Counted from the stretch's first letter, positions 28,289 through 37,137 are shown. The stretch is DNA of 63,809 bases from Nocardioides sp. (GCF_030019515.1 NZ_JASEEQ010000005.1:1-63809), one strand, 5' to 3'. Made by a program: numbers and translations. The notes: generated from the sequence alone by a model not told the origin.

Positions 28289-29632
28289 CTATCCGAGCAG
28301 CGCGGCGACGGCCTCGGCGAACACCTCGGTGTGCCGGTCCACGTCGGCGGGCGTGTGTGCGGGGGAGAACAGCGCCATGTTGTGGAACGGCGTGAGCAGC
28401 ACGCCCCGGTTGAGGCACCACAGGTGTAGGAACCCCTCGAGGTCCTCGTCGACCGCGGCCGCCGCGGCGGCCCCGTCGCGCGGCGGCGGGCAGAACCAGT
28501 ACTCCGCGCGGCAGCCGAGCCGCTGCACGTGCCAGCGCAGACCGTGCTCGGCGATCACCCCGGCCACGCCGGCGGCGAAGCGCTCGGCGAGCGGGACGGC
28601 CACCGCGAAGTCCTCCTCCCGCAGGCAGGTCGACAGCGTGGCGCGGATCGCGGCCAGCGCCAGTGCGTTGCCGGTGAGGGTGCCCCCGACGCCGGCGACG
28701 TCGATCTCGTGGCCGAGCATCGGGCCGGTCAGGCGCTCGGCCACCTCGGCGCTCATGCCGTACGCCGCGCACGGCACCCCGCCGCCGATCGGCTTGCCGA
28801 CCACGACCAGGTCGGGCTCGAGGCCCCAGGCGGCGGTCGCGCCGCCCGGTCCGGTGCACAGCGTGTGGGTCTCGTCGATCACGAGCAGCACGCCGTGTCG
28901 GCGGGTGATCTCGCGGACCGCCTCGAGGTAGCCGGGCTCGGGCAGCACGATCCCGATGTTGGTCAGCGCCGGCTCCATGAGCAGGCAGGCGACATCTCCC
29001 CGGGCGAGTCGCCGGTCGAGGGCCTCGGCGTCGTTGAAGGGCACCACGGCCGTCGTCTCCGCGACGTCGACCTGCGGCCCCAGGGCGCCTGGCCGCGGGA
29101 GGACGCGATCGCCGTCGAGCACCGCGAGGGCCTCGTCCACCGTGCCGTGGTAGCACCAGTCCATCACGGCGATCCGGGGCCGGCCGGTCAGGTGCCGGGC
29201 GAAGCGGAGCACGAACCGGTTGGCGTCGGTGGCCGACATGGCCAGCTGCCAGGTGGGCAGTCCGAAGCGGCGCGCGAGCTCCTCGCCGACCCACACCGCG
29301 TCCGCCGACGGGAGCATGGTGGTCAGCCCGTGCCGAGCGCGGGACGCGATCGCGTCGGCGACCTGCGGTAGGGCGTGGCCGGTCATCGCACCGGTGTCGC
29401 CGAGGCACAGGTCGACGTACTCCCGGCCATCGACGTCGACGAGGCGGGCGCCGGCTGCGGACTCGAAGAACAACGGGAAGCGCCCGGGCCAGCGGGTCAT
29501 CCACGGCATCGGCACGCCGGCGAGCAGGGGCCCGCGGGCGCGCGCCGACAGCTCGGCGGAGCGGGGGTGACCGGCGACGAACCGCTCCTCCTCGGTGGCA
29601 CGGAGCTCGGCGAGGTGGGCTCGGTTCAGCAC
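28289..29632 (-). CDS. Class III PLP aminotransferase (glutamate-1-semialdehyde aminomutase-like)
   Basis: 447 residues. K280 in VVVGKPIGGG is the PLP lysine and D253 in VIDETHT binds the pyridine nitrogen; LMEPALTNIG and VGGTLTGNALALAAI are further family segments. Closest in layout to HemL-like aminomutases and related omega-aminotransferases. An isolated copy away from heme genes and motif differences (GDTGAMTGH for the usual GHAHP region) argue against being the housekeeping HemL. Substrate unknown. GTG 29632 is preceded by TAGATT at 6 nt (leaderless). Confidence 0.82.
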   Translation of the reverse strand: MLNRAHLAELRATEEERFVAGHPRSAELSARARGPLLAGVPMPWMTRWPGRFPLFFESAAGARLVDVDGREYVDLCLGDTGAMTGHALPQVADAIASRARHGLTTMLPSADAVWVGEELARRFGLPTWQLAMSATDANRFVLRFARHLTGRPRIAVMDWCYHGTVDEALAVLDGDRVLPRPGALGPQVDVAETTAVVPFNDAEALDRRLARGDVACLLMEPALTNIGIVLPEPGYLEAVREITRRHGVLLVIDETHTLCTGPGGATAAWGLEPDLVVVGKPIGGGVPCAAYGMSAEVAERLTGPMLGHEIDVAGVGGTLTGNALALAAIRATLSTCLREEDFAVAVPLAERFAAGVAGVIAEHGLRWHVQRLGCRAEYWFCPPPRDGAAAAAAVDEDLEGFLHLWCLNRGVLLTPFHNMALFSPAHTPADVDRHTEVFAEAVAALLG

Positions 29633-29638
29633 GCCGCC

Positions 29639-29644
29639 AATCTA
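29639..29644 (-). promoter_or_regulatory. -10 box, leaderless promoter of the aminotransferase gene
   Basis: TAGATT on the minus strand, 6 nt before GTG 29632. Confidence 0.5.
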
Positions 29645-29660
29645 GGGCACCCGACGCGGG

Positions 29661-30146
29661 TCAGTGGGCTCCGACGGGCACGTTCGCGTGGGTCACCGGC
29701 CAGGTCACCCGGGTGTGGACCTGCTCGGGGTCGACCTCGGGGCCGGAGAGGTACTCCTCCCACATCGACTCCTGGTCGAGGACCAGGTGGTGACGAGCGG
29801 CGTAGTCCTGGAGCGTGTCGTAGCTCTCGGTGAGCCGCTCGTAGGGGCCGATGTGCACCGTGGAGATCACCCGACCGGCGGGCAGCCGGGTCAGCTCGAC
29901 GGTCCCGTCGCCCTCGAACGCCTCGTCGACCACGAACCCGGCCGAGACGCGGAACCGGCCGTCGGCCTGCTTGGTGTAGTAGCCCACCGCCGGCCCGGCG
30001 ATCGGCACGCCGATGCGGGCGAGGTACCGCGAGACGGTCCCGAAGGACGCGGCCATCAGCTCGCCGATGTCCTCGTGGTCCCACGGGAACGACGTGACCG
30101 CGATCCTGCGCCCGGCCTCGTGCACGTCCTCGATGGTGTGGTTCAT
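29661..30146 (-). CDS. GyrI-like (AraC effector-binding) domain protein
   Basis: 161 residues with the GyrI-like fold order: an N-terminal strand/helix (RRIAVTSFPWDHEDIGELMAASFG), GPAVGYYTK, VELTRLPAGRVISTVHIGPYERL, and a C-terminal acidic strand (WEEYLSGPEVDPEQV). Such single-domain proteins bind small hydrophobic or cationic ligands; specific role unknown. ATG 30146 has GGAGG about 8 nt upstream. The same-strand aminotransferase gene follows after 28 nt but has its own -10 box. Confidence 0.78.
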   Translation of the reverse strand: MNHTIEDVHEAGRRIAVTSFPWDHEDIGELMAASFGTVSRYLARIGVPIAGPAVGYYTKQADGRFRVSAGFVVDEAFEGDGTVELTRLPAGRVISTVHIGPYERLTESYDTLQDYAARHHLVLDQESMWEEYLSGPEVDPEQVHTRVTWPVTHANVPVGAH

Positions 30147-30303
30147 GCCTACCTACCTCCGTCTGGTTCTCTCCCCTCCGACGCTAGAAAGCGCGGTTCG
30201 GCACGAGTAGGGCCGAAGGGCACAGGTGCCAGGGACGCCCGGCACGCCGTCCCGACCTGCGGCCCGGCGAGGTGCTGGGGGAGGGCTGGGGGAGGATGGC
30301 CCC

Positions 30304-31044
30304 ATGCCCGACCACGCCCCCGACGGGGTGCGCCCCGCGCGCCCGCACCACAAGCTGATGGCGGACGGCCGGCGCATGCGGGAGGTGCTGACCTACTCCC
30401 GTCGGGGGGCCCGGTTCACCCCCCGCCAGCAGCAGGCCTGGAGCGCGTACGCCGAGCGCTGGTGGGTGCCCGACGAGGCCGTCGACGACCCGGGGTTCTC
30501 GCTGGCCGGCTGCTTCGCGCGCACCGCGCCGCTCATCGTCGAGATCGGCTCGGGCATCGGCGAGTCGACGGTCGCGCTGGCGGCCGCGCGGCCCGACCAC
30601 GACGTGGTCGCCTTCGAGGTCTGGCGCCCCGGGGTCGCCGACACGCTGGGCCGGATCGGCGAGGCCGGGCTGTCGAACGTGCGGCTGCTCAGCGTGGACG
30701 CCGTGTGGTCGATGGAGCACCTGGTCGGGTCCGCCAGCCTGGCGGCGCTCTGGACCTTCTTCCCCGACCCGTGGCACAAGGTGAAGCACCACAAGCGGCG
30801 ACTGGTGACCGCGTCCTTCGCCCGGCTCGCCGCGGACCGGCTCGCGCCGGGCGCCGAGTGGCGCCTGGCCACGGACTGGGCCGACTACGCCGGTCAGATG
30901 GTCGAGGTGCTCGACGCCGAGCCGTTGCTCGAGGGCGGGGTCGTCGAGCGGTGGGCCGAGCGCCCGGCGACCAGGTTCGAGCGCAAGGGGATCGCGGCCG
31001 GCCGCGCGATCACCGACCTCGCCTACCGCCGCCGCGAGGACTAG
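30304..31044 (+). CDS. trmB: tRNA (guanine-N7)-methyltransferase
   Basis: 246 residues. SAM-binding IVEIGSGIGESTVALAAARP and the TrmB signature FFPDPWHKVKHHKRR (about residues 157-171), then LATDWADYA and the C-terminal TRFERKG are diagnostic. Methylates G46 of tRNA in the cytosol. ATG 30304 follows AGGATGGCCCC. The 3' end overlaps the convergent LacI gene by 35 bases, so stop codons of both genes lie in coding sequence of the other. Confidence 0.93.
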   Translation: MPDHAPDGVRPARPHHKLMADGRRMREVLTYSRRGARFTPRQQQAWSAYAERWWVPDEAVDDPGFSLAGCFARTAPLIVEIGSGIGESTVALAAARPDHDVVAFEVWRPGVADTLGRIGEAGLSNVRLLSVDAVWSMEHLVGSASLAALWTFFPDPWHKVKHHKRRLVTASFARLAADRLAPGAEWRLATDWADYAGQMVEVLDAEPLLEGGVVERWAERPATRFERKGIAAGRAITDLAYRRRED

Positions 31045-32035
31045 CGGTCGTACGCCGCACCACGAGCCGGGTCGGCAGCAGCACCTGCTCGGGCTCCCAG
31101 TCCCGACGGGCGAGCGCGCCGAGCACCTGCAGGGCCGCCACCCGGCCCTGCTCGTGGACCGGCTGCGCGACCGTGGTCAGGTCGAAGATCGCGGCCATCT
31201 CGTGGTCGTCGATGCCGATCACCGACAGGTCCTCGGGGACGGCGAGGCCGAGCTCACGGGCGGCACGGAGCACGCCGATGGCCATCTCGTCGGAGGCCGC
31301 GAAGACCGCGGTCGGGCGGTCCGGGCGCTGCAGCAGCTCGCGACCCGCGCGCATGCCGCCGCTGACCGTGAACTCGCCGTTGGCCTCCAGGGCCGGCTCG
31401 GTCGGCCGACCGGCCTCGAGGAGGGCGTCGCGGTAGCCGGCCAGTCGGGCCGCCGGCGCCGTGAAGTCCAAGACGCCCTCGGTCGCGCCGCCGACGTACC
31501 CGATCCGCTCGTGGCCGAGGTCGAGCAGGTGCCGCATGGCGGTCTGCGCAGCCAGGTGGTCGTCGATGCGGACCGTGGCCCAGCCGGGCAGGTCGGCACC
31601 CACGATGGTGACCGGGCGGCCGAGCTTCTCCAGCCGAGCCCGCTCGTCGGGGCTGGGCTTGAGGCTGAGCACGAGAACGGCGTCGACCCGCTTGGTGAGC
31701 AGGCTGGTCTCGAAGACCCGGTGCCGCGCCGACGGGTCGCCGGCGAGGTTGTAGAGGAGGAGGTCGTAGCCTCGCTCGCGGAGCACCTCCTCGGCCCCCT
31801 GCACGACCGCGGCGAAGAACCAGCGGGTCACGAACGGGACGATCACGGCCACGGTCCGGGTCTGCCCGGTGGCCAGCCCGGCCGCGCTCGGGGACGGCAC
31901 GTAGCCCAGTCGCCGGGCGGTCTCCCGGACCCGGCTCCGGGTCTCCTCGGAGACCCCGGGCAGGCCGCGCAGGGCACGCGAGACGGTCGCGGTCGACATC
32001 TCGACCTCGCGGGCGACGTCCTTGATGCCGGTCAC
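31010..32035 (-). CDS. LacI-family repressor (CebR-like)
   Basis: 341 residues: LacI helix-turn-helix (IKDVAREVEMSTATVSRALRG, residues 4-24) with hinge helix to about residue 60, then a periplasmic-binding-type sugar domain (VAVIVPFVTRWFFAAVV, VIGIDDHEMA). A 13/14 match to the CebR palindrome TGGGAGCGCTCCCA lies just upstream, between this gene and the divergent GH1 gene. A second near-match lies 145 nt upstream of the sugar-binding lipoprotein gene. It therefore probably represses both, with a glucoside as inducer. GTG 32035 gives the normal LacI N-terminus. Confidence 0.88.
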   Translation of the reverse strand: MTGIKDVAREVEMSTATVSRALRGLPGVSEETRSRVRETARRLGYVPSPSAAGLATGQTRTVAVIVPFVTRWFFAAVVQGAEEVLRERGYDLLLYNLAGDPSARHRVFETSLLTKRVDAVLVLSLKPSPDERARLEKLGRPVTIVGADLPGWATVRIDDHLAAQTAMRHLLDLGHERIGYVGGATEGVLDFTAPAARLAGYRDALLEAGRPTEPALEANGEFTVSGGMRAGRELLQRPDRPTAVFAASDEMAIGVLRAARELGLAVPEDLSVIGIDDHEMAAIFDLTTVAQPVHEQGRVAALQVLGALARRDWEPEQVLLPTRLVVRRTTASPRGGGRRGR

Positions 32036-32037
32036 AG

Positions 32038-32051
32038 CGGGAGCGCTCCCA
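32038..32051. promoter_or_regulatory. CebR-type operator 1
   Basis: CGGGAGCGCTCCCA; the inner 12 bases are a perfect palindrome. 13 of 14 match the CebR box known from Streptomyces. It overlaps where the -35 of the GH1 promoter should lie (17 nt before TACGGT 32070). Confidence 0.75.
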
Positions 32052-32069
32052 CTCGCGCGGCCCAGGCAC

Positions 32070-32075
32070 TACGGT
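32070..32075 (+). promoter_or_regulatory. -10 box, leaderless promoter of the GH1 gene
   Basis: TACGGT, 7 nt before ATG 32083. Confidence 0.55.
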
Positions 32076-32082
32076 GGAGCGC

Positions 32083-33450
32083 ATGAGCCTGCACCTGCCG
32101 CACCGGAGCGCCCTCGCCTACGGCGCCGCGACCGCGTCGTACCAGATCGAGGGGGCGAGCACCGAGGACGGTCGCGGCGCCTCGATCTGGGACACCTTCG
32201 CGGCCCGGCCCGGCACCGTCCGGGACGGCTCGGACGGCTCGGTCGCCTGCGACTCCTACCACCGCTACGAGGAGGACGCCGACCTGGTCGCGGGCCTCGG
32301 CGTCGGGTGGTACCGCTTCTCGATCGCCTGGCCGCGGGTGCTGCCCGAGGGCACCGGCCGGGTCGAGGCCCGCGGGCTCGACTACTACGACCGCCTGGTC
32401 GACGCGCTGCTCGCGCGCGGCGTCTCCCCGACGGCCACGCTCTACCACTGGGACCTGCCGCAGGCCCTCGAGGACCGGGGCGGCTGGCTGGAGCGCTCGA
32501 CCGCGGAGGCGTTCGCCGAGTACGCGATCGTCGTGCACGAGCGCCTCGGCGACCGGGTCGGCGTCTGGGCGACCCACAACGAGCCGTGGTGCGCGGCCTA
32601 CCTCGGCTACGCCGCCGGCATCCACGCGCCCGGCCGGCGCGAGGGCGGCGCCGCGCACCGGGCGGCCCACCACCTGCTGCTGGGCCACGGCCTGGCCGCC
32701 GCCCACCTGCACGAGGCCGGCGTCAGCGACGTCGGCATCGCCCTCAACCTGGCGCCGTTCTGGCCCGAGTCGCCGGACGCGGTGGCCGCCACCGACGGCA
32801 TCGACGCGATCCGCAACCGGGTCTGGCTCGGCCCGCTCGTCGACGGCGCGTACGACGCCGGGCTGCTCGTGGTCGCGCCCGAGCTGGCCGACCCCGCCGT
32901 GGTCCGCGACGGCGACCTCGAGCTGGTCCGCGGCTCGGCCGACTGGATCGGGATCAACTACTACACGCCGTTCCGCCCGACCCTCGCCGACCCCGCGCTC
33001 GAGACGCACCCGGAGGTCGACGCCTACCCCGGCGCCACCCCGGTGTCCTTCGTGGTCCGCGAGCCGCGCACCGACATCGGCTGGGAGGTCGAGGCCCGTG
33101 GCCTCGAGGAGCTGCTCGTCGACACGCACCGGCGCACCGGCCTGCCGCTGGTCGTCACCGAGAACGGTGCGGCGTACGCCGACGACACCCTCCAGGAGGG
33201 TGCCGCCGGCGTCATCGACGACCAGGACCGGATCGGCTACCTGCGCGACCACATCGCCGCGACCGAGCGGGCCCGGGCGGCCGGCGCGGACGTGCGGGCC
33301 TACATCGTGTGGACCCTGCTGGACAACTTCGAGTGGGCCGAGGGCTTCACCAAGACCTTCGGTGTCGTCCACGTCGACCCGAAGGACCAGACCCGGACCC
33401 CCAAGGCGTCGTACCACTGGCTGGCCGAGCACGTCGCCGGGGCCCGTTGA
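32083..33450 (+). CDS. GH1 family glycosidase (beta-glucosidase)
   Basis: 455 residues, typical GH1 length. TATASYQIEGA near the N-terminus, acid/base E167 in THNEPW, nucleophile E360 in VTENGAAY, and the C-terminal YIVWTLLDNFEWAEGF define the family. No signal peptide, so it acts on imported disaccharides such as cellobiose in the cytosol. Divergent from the LacI repressor with an operator over its promoter, and convergent with the sugar importer, so it is probably induced by the same sugar. Confidence 0.93.
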   Translation: MSLHLPHRSALAYGAATASYQIEGASTEDGRGASIWDTFAARPGTVRDGSDGSVACDSYHRYEEDADLVAGLGVGWYRFSIAWPRVLPEGTGRVEARGLDYYDRLVDALLARGVSPTATLYHWDLPQALEDRGGWLERSTAEAFAEYAIVVHERLGDRVGVWATHNEPWCAAYLGYAAGIHAPGRREGGAAHRAAHHLLLGHGLAAAHLHEAGVSDVGIALNLAPFWPESPDAVAATDGIDAIRNRVWLGPLVDGAYDAGLLVVAPELADPAVVRDGDLELVRGSADWIGINYYTPFRPTLADPALETHPEVDAYPGATPVSFVVREPRTDIGWEVEARGLEELLVDTHRRTGLPLVVTENGAAYADDTLQEGAAGVIDDQDRIGYLRDHIAATERARAAGADVRAYIVWTLLDNFEWAEGFTKTFGVVHVDPKDQTRTPKASYHWLAEHVAGAR

Positions 33451-33490
33451 CCACCTCATCGCGTGTCCGTCCTGACTGTGGTTCCTGGGC

Positions 33491-34420
33491 CTACCCCTTG
33501 ACGCTGCCGGCCAGCAGGCCGCGGACAAAGTACCGCTGCAGCGACAGGAAGACGATGAGCGGGATGACCAGCGAGACGAACGCGCCGGCGGACAGCAGGA
33601 ACCAGTCGTTGCCGCGGGTGCCGGACAGCTCGGCGAGCCGGACGGTGAGCGGCGAGATCTCCAGGCTGCCGCCGCCGAAGACCAGCGCGACGAGCAGGTC
33701 GTTCCAGACCCAGAGGAACTGGAAGATGCCGAACGCCGCGATGGCGGGTGCCATCAGGGGCAGCATGATCCGGGTGAAGATCTGCACGTGGGCGGCGCCG
33801 TCCACGCGCGCGGACTCGATCAGCTCCCCGGGGATCTGGCTCATGAAGTTGTGCAGCAGGTAGATCGCGAGCGGCAGCGCGAAGATCGAGTGCGACAGCC
33901 AGATCGTGTAGAAGCCGCCGCCGGGCGCGTCGGATCCGGCGAAGCCCTGGTTCACGTACAGCTTGAGCAGCGGGATCATCGTGACCTGGATCGGCACGAT
34001 CTGCAGCGCGAAGATCGCCACGAACAGGAAGTCGCGGCCGGGGAACTTCATCCAGGCGAACGCGTAGGCCGCCATCACCGCGATGCTGATCGGGATCAGC
34101 ACGGACGGGATGGTGATCACCATCGAGTTCACGAAGTACGTGCCCAGGTTGGTGTCGCTGCCGTTGAGGACCTGGTCGTAGTTGTCCAGCGTCCAGCCGC
34201 CGTTCCACAGCGCCGTCCACCAGCCGCTGGTGGTGATCGCGGACTCCGGCCGGAACGAGGTCACCAGCAGGCCGAAGGTCGGGATGGTCCACAGGACGGC
34301 GATGATGATCGCGGCGAGTGACGCCCAGGGCGAGCTGAGCGCTCGCTTGGCGGTGGCGGTCACGGGCTCCTGGGCGACCACGGCCTCGACGCCCTTCTGC
34401 TCAGGGATGGCGGTGCTCAT
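33491..34420 (-). CDS. Carbohydrate ABC transporter permease (MalG/AglG type)
   Basis: 309 residues with six transmembrane segments after a ~28-residue polar N-terminus, and the EAA loop SARVDGAAHVQIFTRIMLPLMAPA that contacts the ATPase. Third gene of the importer operon. The long periplasmic loop between TM1 and TM2 (FRPESAITTSGWW) resembles AglG of alpha-glucoside systems. No ATPase gene is linked; many actinobacterial sugar importers share one MsiK-type ATPase. Confidence 0.88.
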   Translation of the reverse strand: MSTAIPEQKGVEAVVAQEPVTATAKRALSSPWASLAAIIIAVLWTIPTFGLLVTSFRPESAITTSGWWTALWNGGWTLDNYDQVLNGSDTNLGTYFVNSMVITIPSVLIPISIAVMAAYAFAWMKFPGRDFLFVAIFALQIVPIQVTMIPLLKLYVNQGFAGSDAPGGGFYTIWLSHSIFALPLAIYLLHNFMSQIPGELIESARVDGAAHVQIFTRIMLPLMAPAIAAFGIFQFLWVWNDLLVALVFGGGSLEISPLTVRLAELSGTRGNDWFLLSAGAFVSLVIPLIVFLSLQRYFVRGLLAGSVKG

Positions 34421-34440
34421 CGGAGTCCCTGTCCGAGCGC

Positions 34441-34452
34441 GAGCGAAGCGAG
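34441..34452. repeat. Copy of the GAGCGAAGCGAG short repeat
   Basis: Lies in the 49-nt gap between the two permease genes. The same 12-mer, or with C for the central A, occurs in the array after tuf (28137 and 28186). Confidence 0.45.
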
Positions 34453-34469
34453 CGGTTGCGTGGGGTGGT

Positions 34470-35432
34470 TCATCGTGCCTCCAGCTTGCGCATCTGACGG
34501 ACGTTGTAGATGACGATCGGCATGACCAGGACGAAGATCAGCGTCGCGATCGCGGTGGCCAGGCCCTGGTTCGCGGAGACGAAGTACTCCCGGTAGAACT
34601 GGTAGGCCAGCACGCTGGTGTCGAAGTTGCCGCCGGTCATCGTCCGCACGATGTCGAAGGCCTTCAGCGTCGTGATGCTGATCGTGGTGAGTACGACGAT
34701 CAGGGACGGGCGGATGCTCGGCACGGTGATGTAGCGGAACATCCGGAAGCCGCCCACGCCGTCGAGCCGGGCGGCCTCGACGATGTCGTCGGGGATGGCC
34801 TTGATCGAGGCCGAGAGGATCACCATCGCGAAGCCGGCCTGCACCCAGATCATCACGATGATCAGGAAGATCGTGTTCCACGGATCGTTGAGGATGAACT
34901 TGTAGGTGTCGAAGCCCAGCCCCTTGATCACGGCGTTCGCGATGCCGATCTGGGTCTGGCTCTTGTCGTGGTAGTCGTAGACGAAGCGCCAGATGATCGA
35001 GGCGCCGACCAGCGAGATCGCCATCGGCAGGAAGATCAGCGCCTTCGCGACCTTCTCGAAGCGGGACCGGTCCACGAGGACGGCGTACACCAGGCCGATG
35101 ACCGTGGACAGGATCGGCACCAGGATCACCCAGGCCGCGGTGTTGCGCAGCACGATGAGCTGGTCGGAGTCGGTGAAGATGGTCTTGTAGTTGTCGAACC
35201 CGACGGCGGCGTCGCCGGAGCGGTCCAGGAACGACTGGTAGATCGTCGTGACGGCGGGGTACAGCAGGCCGACGCCGATCAGCGCGAGCGCCGGCAGCAC
35301 GAACGCCGCCGACTGCACCAGCTCGCCCCGGCGGGACCGGAGCCGCTGGGTGAGCAGCAGGATGACCGCGACCACGGCGAAGAACACCGCGATCGCGATC
35401 ACCATCTGGATGAACTTCTCACCTGTGGACAT
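34470..35432 (-). CDS. Carbohydrate ABC transporter permease (MalF/AglF type)
   Basis: 320 residues with an extra N-terminal membrane helix (MSTGEKFIQMVIAIAVFFAVVAV split from the core), then the six-helix permease core; EAA loop EAARLDGVGGFRMFRYITVP. Pairs with the downstream MalG-type permease. ATG 35432 has GGGAG 7 nt upstream. Separated from the binding-protein gene by 187 nt that contain two strong hairpins, which should lower its expression relative to the binding protein. Confidence 0.87.
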   Translation of the reverse strand: MSTGEKFIQMVIAIAVFFAVVAVILLLTQRLRSRRGELVQSAAFVLPALALIGVGLLYPAVTTIYQSFLDRSGDAAVGFDNYKTIFTDSDQLIVLRNTAAWVILVPILSTVIGLVYAVLVDRSRFEKVAKALIFLPMAISLVGASIIWRFVYDYHDKSQTQIGIANAVIKGLGFDTYKFILNDPWNTIFLIIVMIWVQAGFAMVILSASIKAIPDDIVEAARLDGVGGFRMFRYITVPSIRPSLIVVLTTISITTLKAFDIVRTMTGGNFDTSVLAYQFYREYFVSANQGLATAIATLIFVLVMPIVIYNVRQMRKLEAR

Positions 35433-35514
35433 ACAGGCACTCCCGATGGACTCGGGCCGGCGAGCGGCGGCTCGACGACCGGGCGGACGGTGAGGTGGTG
35501 GTGGAGACGTGCTG

Positions 35515-35557
35515 GGCCGCGACACCCGCCCCCGCGTGGGGTCAGGGTGTCGCGGCC
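35515..35557 (-). terminator. Second intra-operon hairpin
   Basis: GGCCGCGACACCC (35515-35527) is perfectly complementary to 35545-35557; the loop holds a further CCCC/GGGG pair. In the operon direction it follows the 35581-35613 hairpin. Confidence 0.65.
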
Positions 35558-35580
35558 TGGCGGATGGAGCCGAGAACGGT

Positions 35581-35613
35581 TCCTCCCCGCCGGTCAGCGA
35601 CCGGCGGGGAGGA
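35581..35613 (-). terminator. Hairpin directly after the sugar-binding lipoprotein gene
   Basis: Perfect 15-bp stem (35581-35595 with 35599-35613) and a 3-nt loop, 6 nt beyond the stop codon. No U-tract. A likely partial terminator or mRNA 3' stabiliser. Confidence 0.75.
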
Positions 35614-35619
35614 GCTCCG

Positions 35620-36993
35620 TCACGGCCAGGAGGACTCGATCTTGTCGAGCGCGTCCTGGGTGCTCTCGCCGGTGATCCAGTTGGTCATTTCCTTCCAGAA
35701 CGAACCGGCACCGACCTCACCCGGCATCATGTCGGATCCGTCGAAGCGGAAGACCGCGTCGGGGTCCTGCAGGATCTCGCCGGAGAGCTTGTCGACCGGG
35801 CTCGCCAGGTTGGCGATGTCCAGGCCCTTGTTCGCGCTGACCCAGCCGCCGTTCGGGGTGGCCTTGGCCTTCTCGTTGGCCCACTGGTCGCTGGACAGGT
35901 AGGTCTGGAAGGCCTGGACCTCGATGGCGTCCGAGAACGCCGCGACGAACTCGCCGCCGCCGAGGACCGGGTTGCCGAACTCGTCACCCATGGCCGGCAG
36001 GTAGAACGCGAACACGTCGCCGTTCTCCGACACGTCGGTGCCCTCGGGCCAGTTCGCGGCGTAGAAGCTCGCCTGGCGGTGCAGGGCGCACTTGCCGTCG
36101 AGGATCGGCAGGCCGCCGTCCTGGAACGCGGTCGTGGCGATCGAGCTGACGTCACCGATGCCGCCGTTGACGTACTTGTCGTTCTTCAGGATCGCGCCGA
36201 CGTTGTCGAGGCTCTCGACGACCGCGGGGTCGTTGAACGGGATCTCGTGGGCGACCCACTGGTCGTAGACGTCCGGGCCGACCGAGCGGAGCAGCACGTC
36301 CTCGAGCCAGTCGGTGGCCGGCCAGCCGGTCGCCTCACCGGACTCGATGCCCGCGCACCACGGCTTGATGCCGGTCGCCGCGATCGTGTCGGACAGGGCG
36401 AGCATGTCGTCCCACGTCGTGGGGATCTCCCAGCCGTTCTCGGAGAACATCTTGGGGGAGTACCACACGAAGGACTTCACGTTCGCGCCGAGGGGGGCCG
36501 CATACAGCTTGCCGTCCACGCTGCCGTAGGAGCGCCAGTCCTCACCGAACCACTTGTCGACGTTGGCCGAGACCGTGTCCGGCGCCTCGACGACCTTGCC
36601 GGTGCCGACCAGGGTCTGGAGCAGGCCCGGCTGCGGGACGTACGCGATGTCCGGCGGGTTGCCGGACTGGACGCGCACCTGCAGCTGGGTCTCGAACTCC
36701 TTCGAGCCCTCGTACTTGACGTCGGCGCCGGTGCAGTCCTCGAAGACCTTCCAGGAGTCGATGTGGGGCTTGTCCTCGGGCGCCACGATCGAGGTGTAGA
36801 CCGTGACGTCCTTGCCGGTCAGGTCACCGAACTGCGTGAGCTGCTCGCACTCGGCCTTGCCCTCGCCCGGCGACTTGCCGCTGGCCTCGCCACTGCCGCC
36901 GTCGTCGCTCCCGCCACAACCGGCGAGAACGAGTCCTGCGCTCACGAGGGCGGCAGCGACTGCCATCCCCCGGCGCGTCTTGCGTGATCGCAT
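35620..36993 (-). CDS. Sugar-binding lipoprotein of an ABC importer
   Basis: 457 residues. Signal peptide with lipobox LVLAGCGGS (lipidated Cys about residue 26), then a Ser/Gly-rich linker and an extracellular solute-binding domain (family 1 type) containing YEGSKEFETQLQVRVQSGNPPDIAYV and MPGEVGAGSFWKEM. The sequence is closer to AglE-like alpha-glucoside binders than to the usual CebE type, although the CebR-type palindromes and the GH1 enzyme point to beta-glucosides; the real substrate is unresolved. First gene of the importer operon. Confidence 0.88.
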   Translation of the reverse strand: MRSRKTRRGMAVAAALVSAGLVLAGCGGSDDGGSGEASGKSPGEGKAECEQLTQFGDLTGKDVTVYTSIVAPEDKPHIDSWKVFEDCTGADVKYEGSKEFETQLQVRVQSGNPPDIAYVPQPGLLQTLVGTGKVVEAPDTVSANVDKWFGEDWRSYGSVDGKLYAAPLGANVKSFVWYSPKMFSENGWEIPTTWDDMLALSDTIAATGIKPWCAGIESGEATGWPATDWLEDVLLRSVGPDVYDQWVAHEIPFNDPAVVESLDNVGAILKNDKYVNGGIGDVSSIATTAFQDGGLPILDGKCALHRQASFYAANWPEGTDVSENGDVFAFYLPAMGDEFGNPVLGGGEFVAAFSDAIEVQAFQTYLSSDQWANEKAKATPNGGWVSANKGLDIANLASPVDKLSGEILQDPDAVFRFDGSDMMPGEVGAGSFWKEMTNWITGESTQDALDKIESSWP

Positions 36994-37067
36994 GCGTGCT
37001 TTCCTCTCTGCGTTGTCAGCAGGTCCGTCCTGGGTCCGCGTGCCCGGAACCCGCTCCGTCGAACCTG

Positions 37068-37096
37068 ATGCAAACGTTTACGCTCCGGTCCGTCAA
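37068..37096 (-). promoter_or_regulatory. Candidate promoter of the sugar importer operon
   Basis: On the minus strand: TTGACG (37096-37091), 17 nt, TTGCAT (37073-37068). The palindromic AAACGTTT (37072-37079) sits between the two boxes. Leader about 70 nt. Confidence 0.5.
37070..37081. promoter_or_regulatory. LacI-type palindrome inside the importer promoter
   Basis: GCAAACGTTTAC: the central eight bases are a perfect palindrome with a central CG, as in LacI/GalR operators. It differs from the CebR-type boxes, so a second regulator may act here. Confidence 0.45.
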
Positions 37097-37103
37097 GCAT
37101 CCG

Positions 37104-37121
37104 CCGTAACGTTTCCGTAAC
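37104..37121. promoter_or_regulatory. Direct repeat CCGTAAC, one helical turn apart
   Basis: CCGTAAC at 37104-37110 and 37115-37121 (11-bp period), just upstream of the -35 of the importer promoter. Position suits an activator or cooperative regulator. Confidence 0.4.
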
Positions 37122-37137
37122 ACGCGGCGGCATTTGG

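Noticed and set aside
28289..29632. Aminotransferase as housekeeping hemL
   Set aside because: Motif differences and lack of heme-gene neighbours; kept as HemL-like of unknown substrate.
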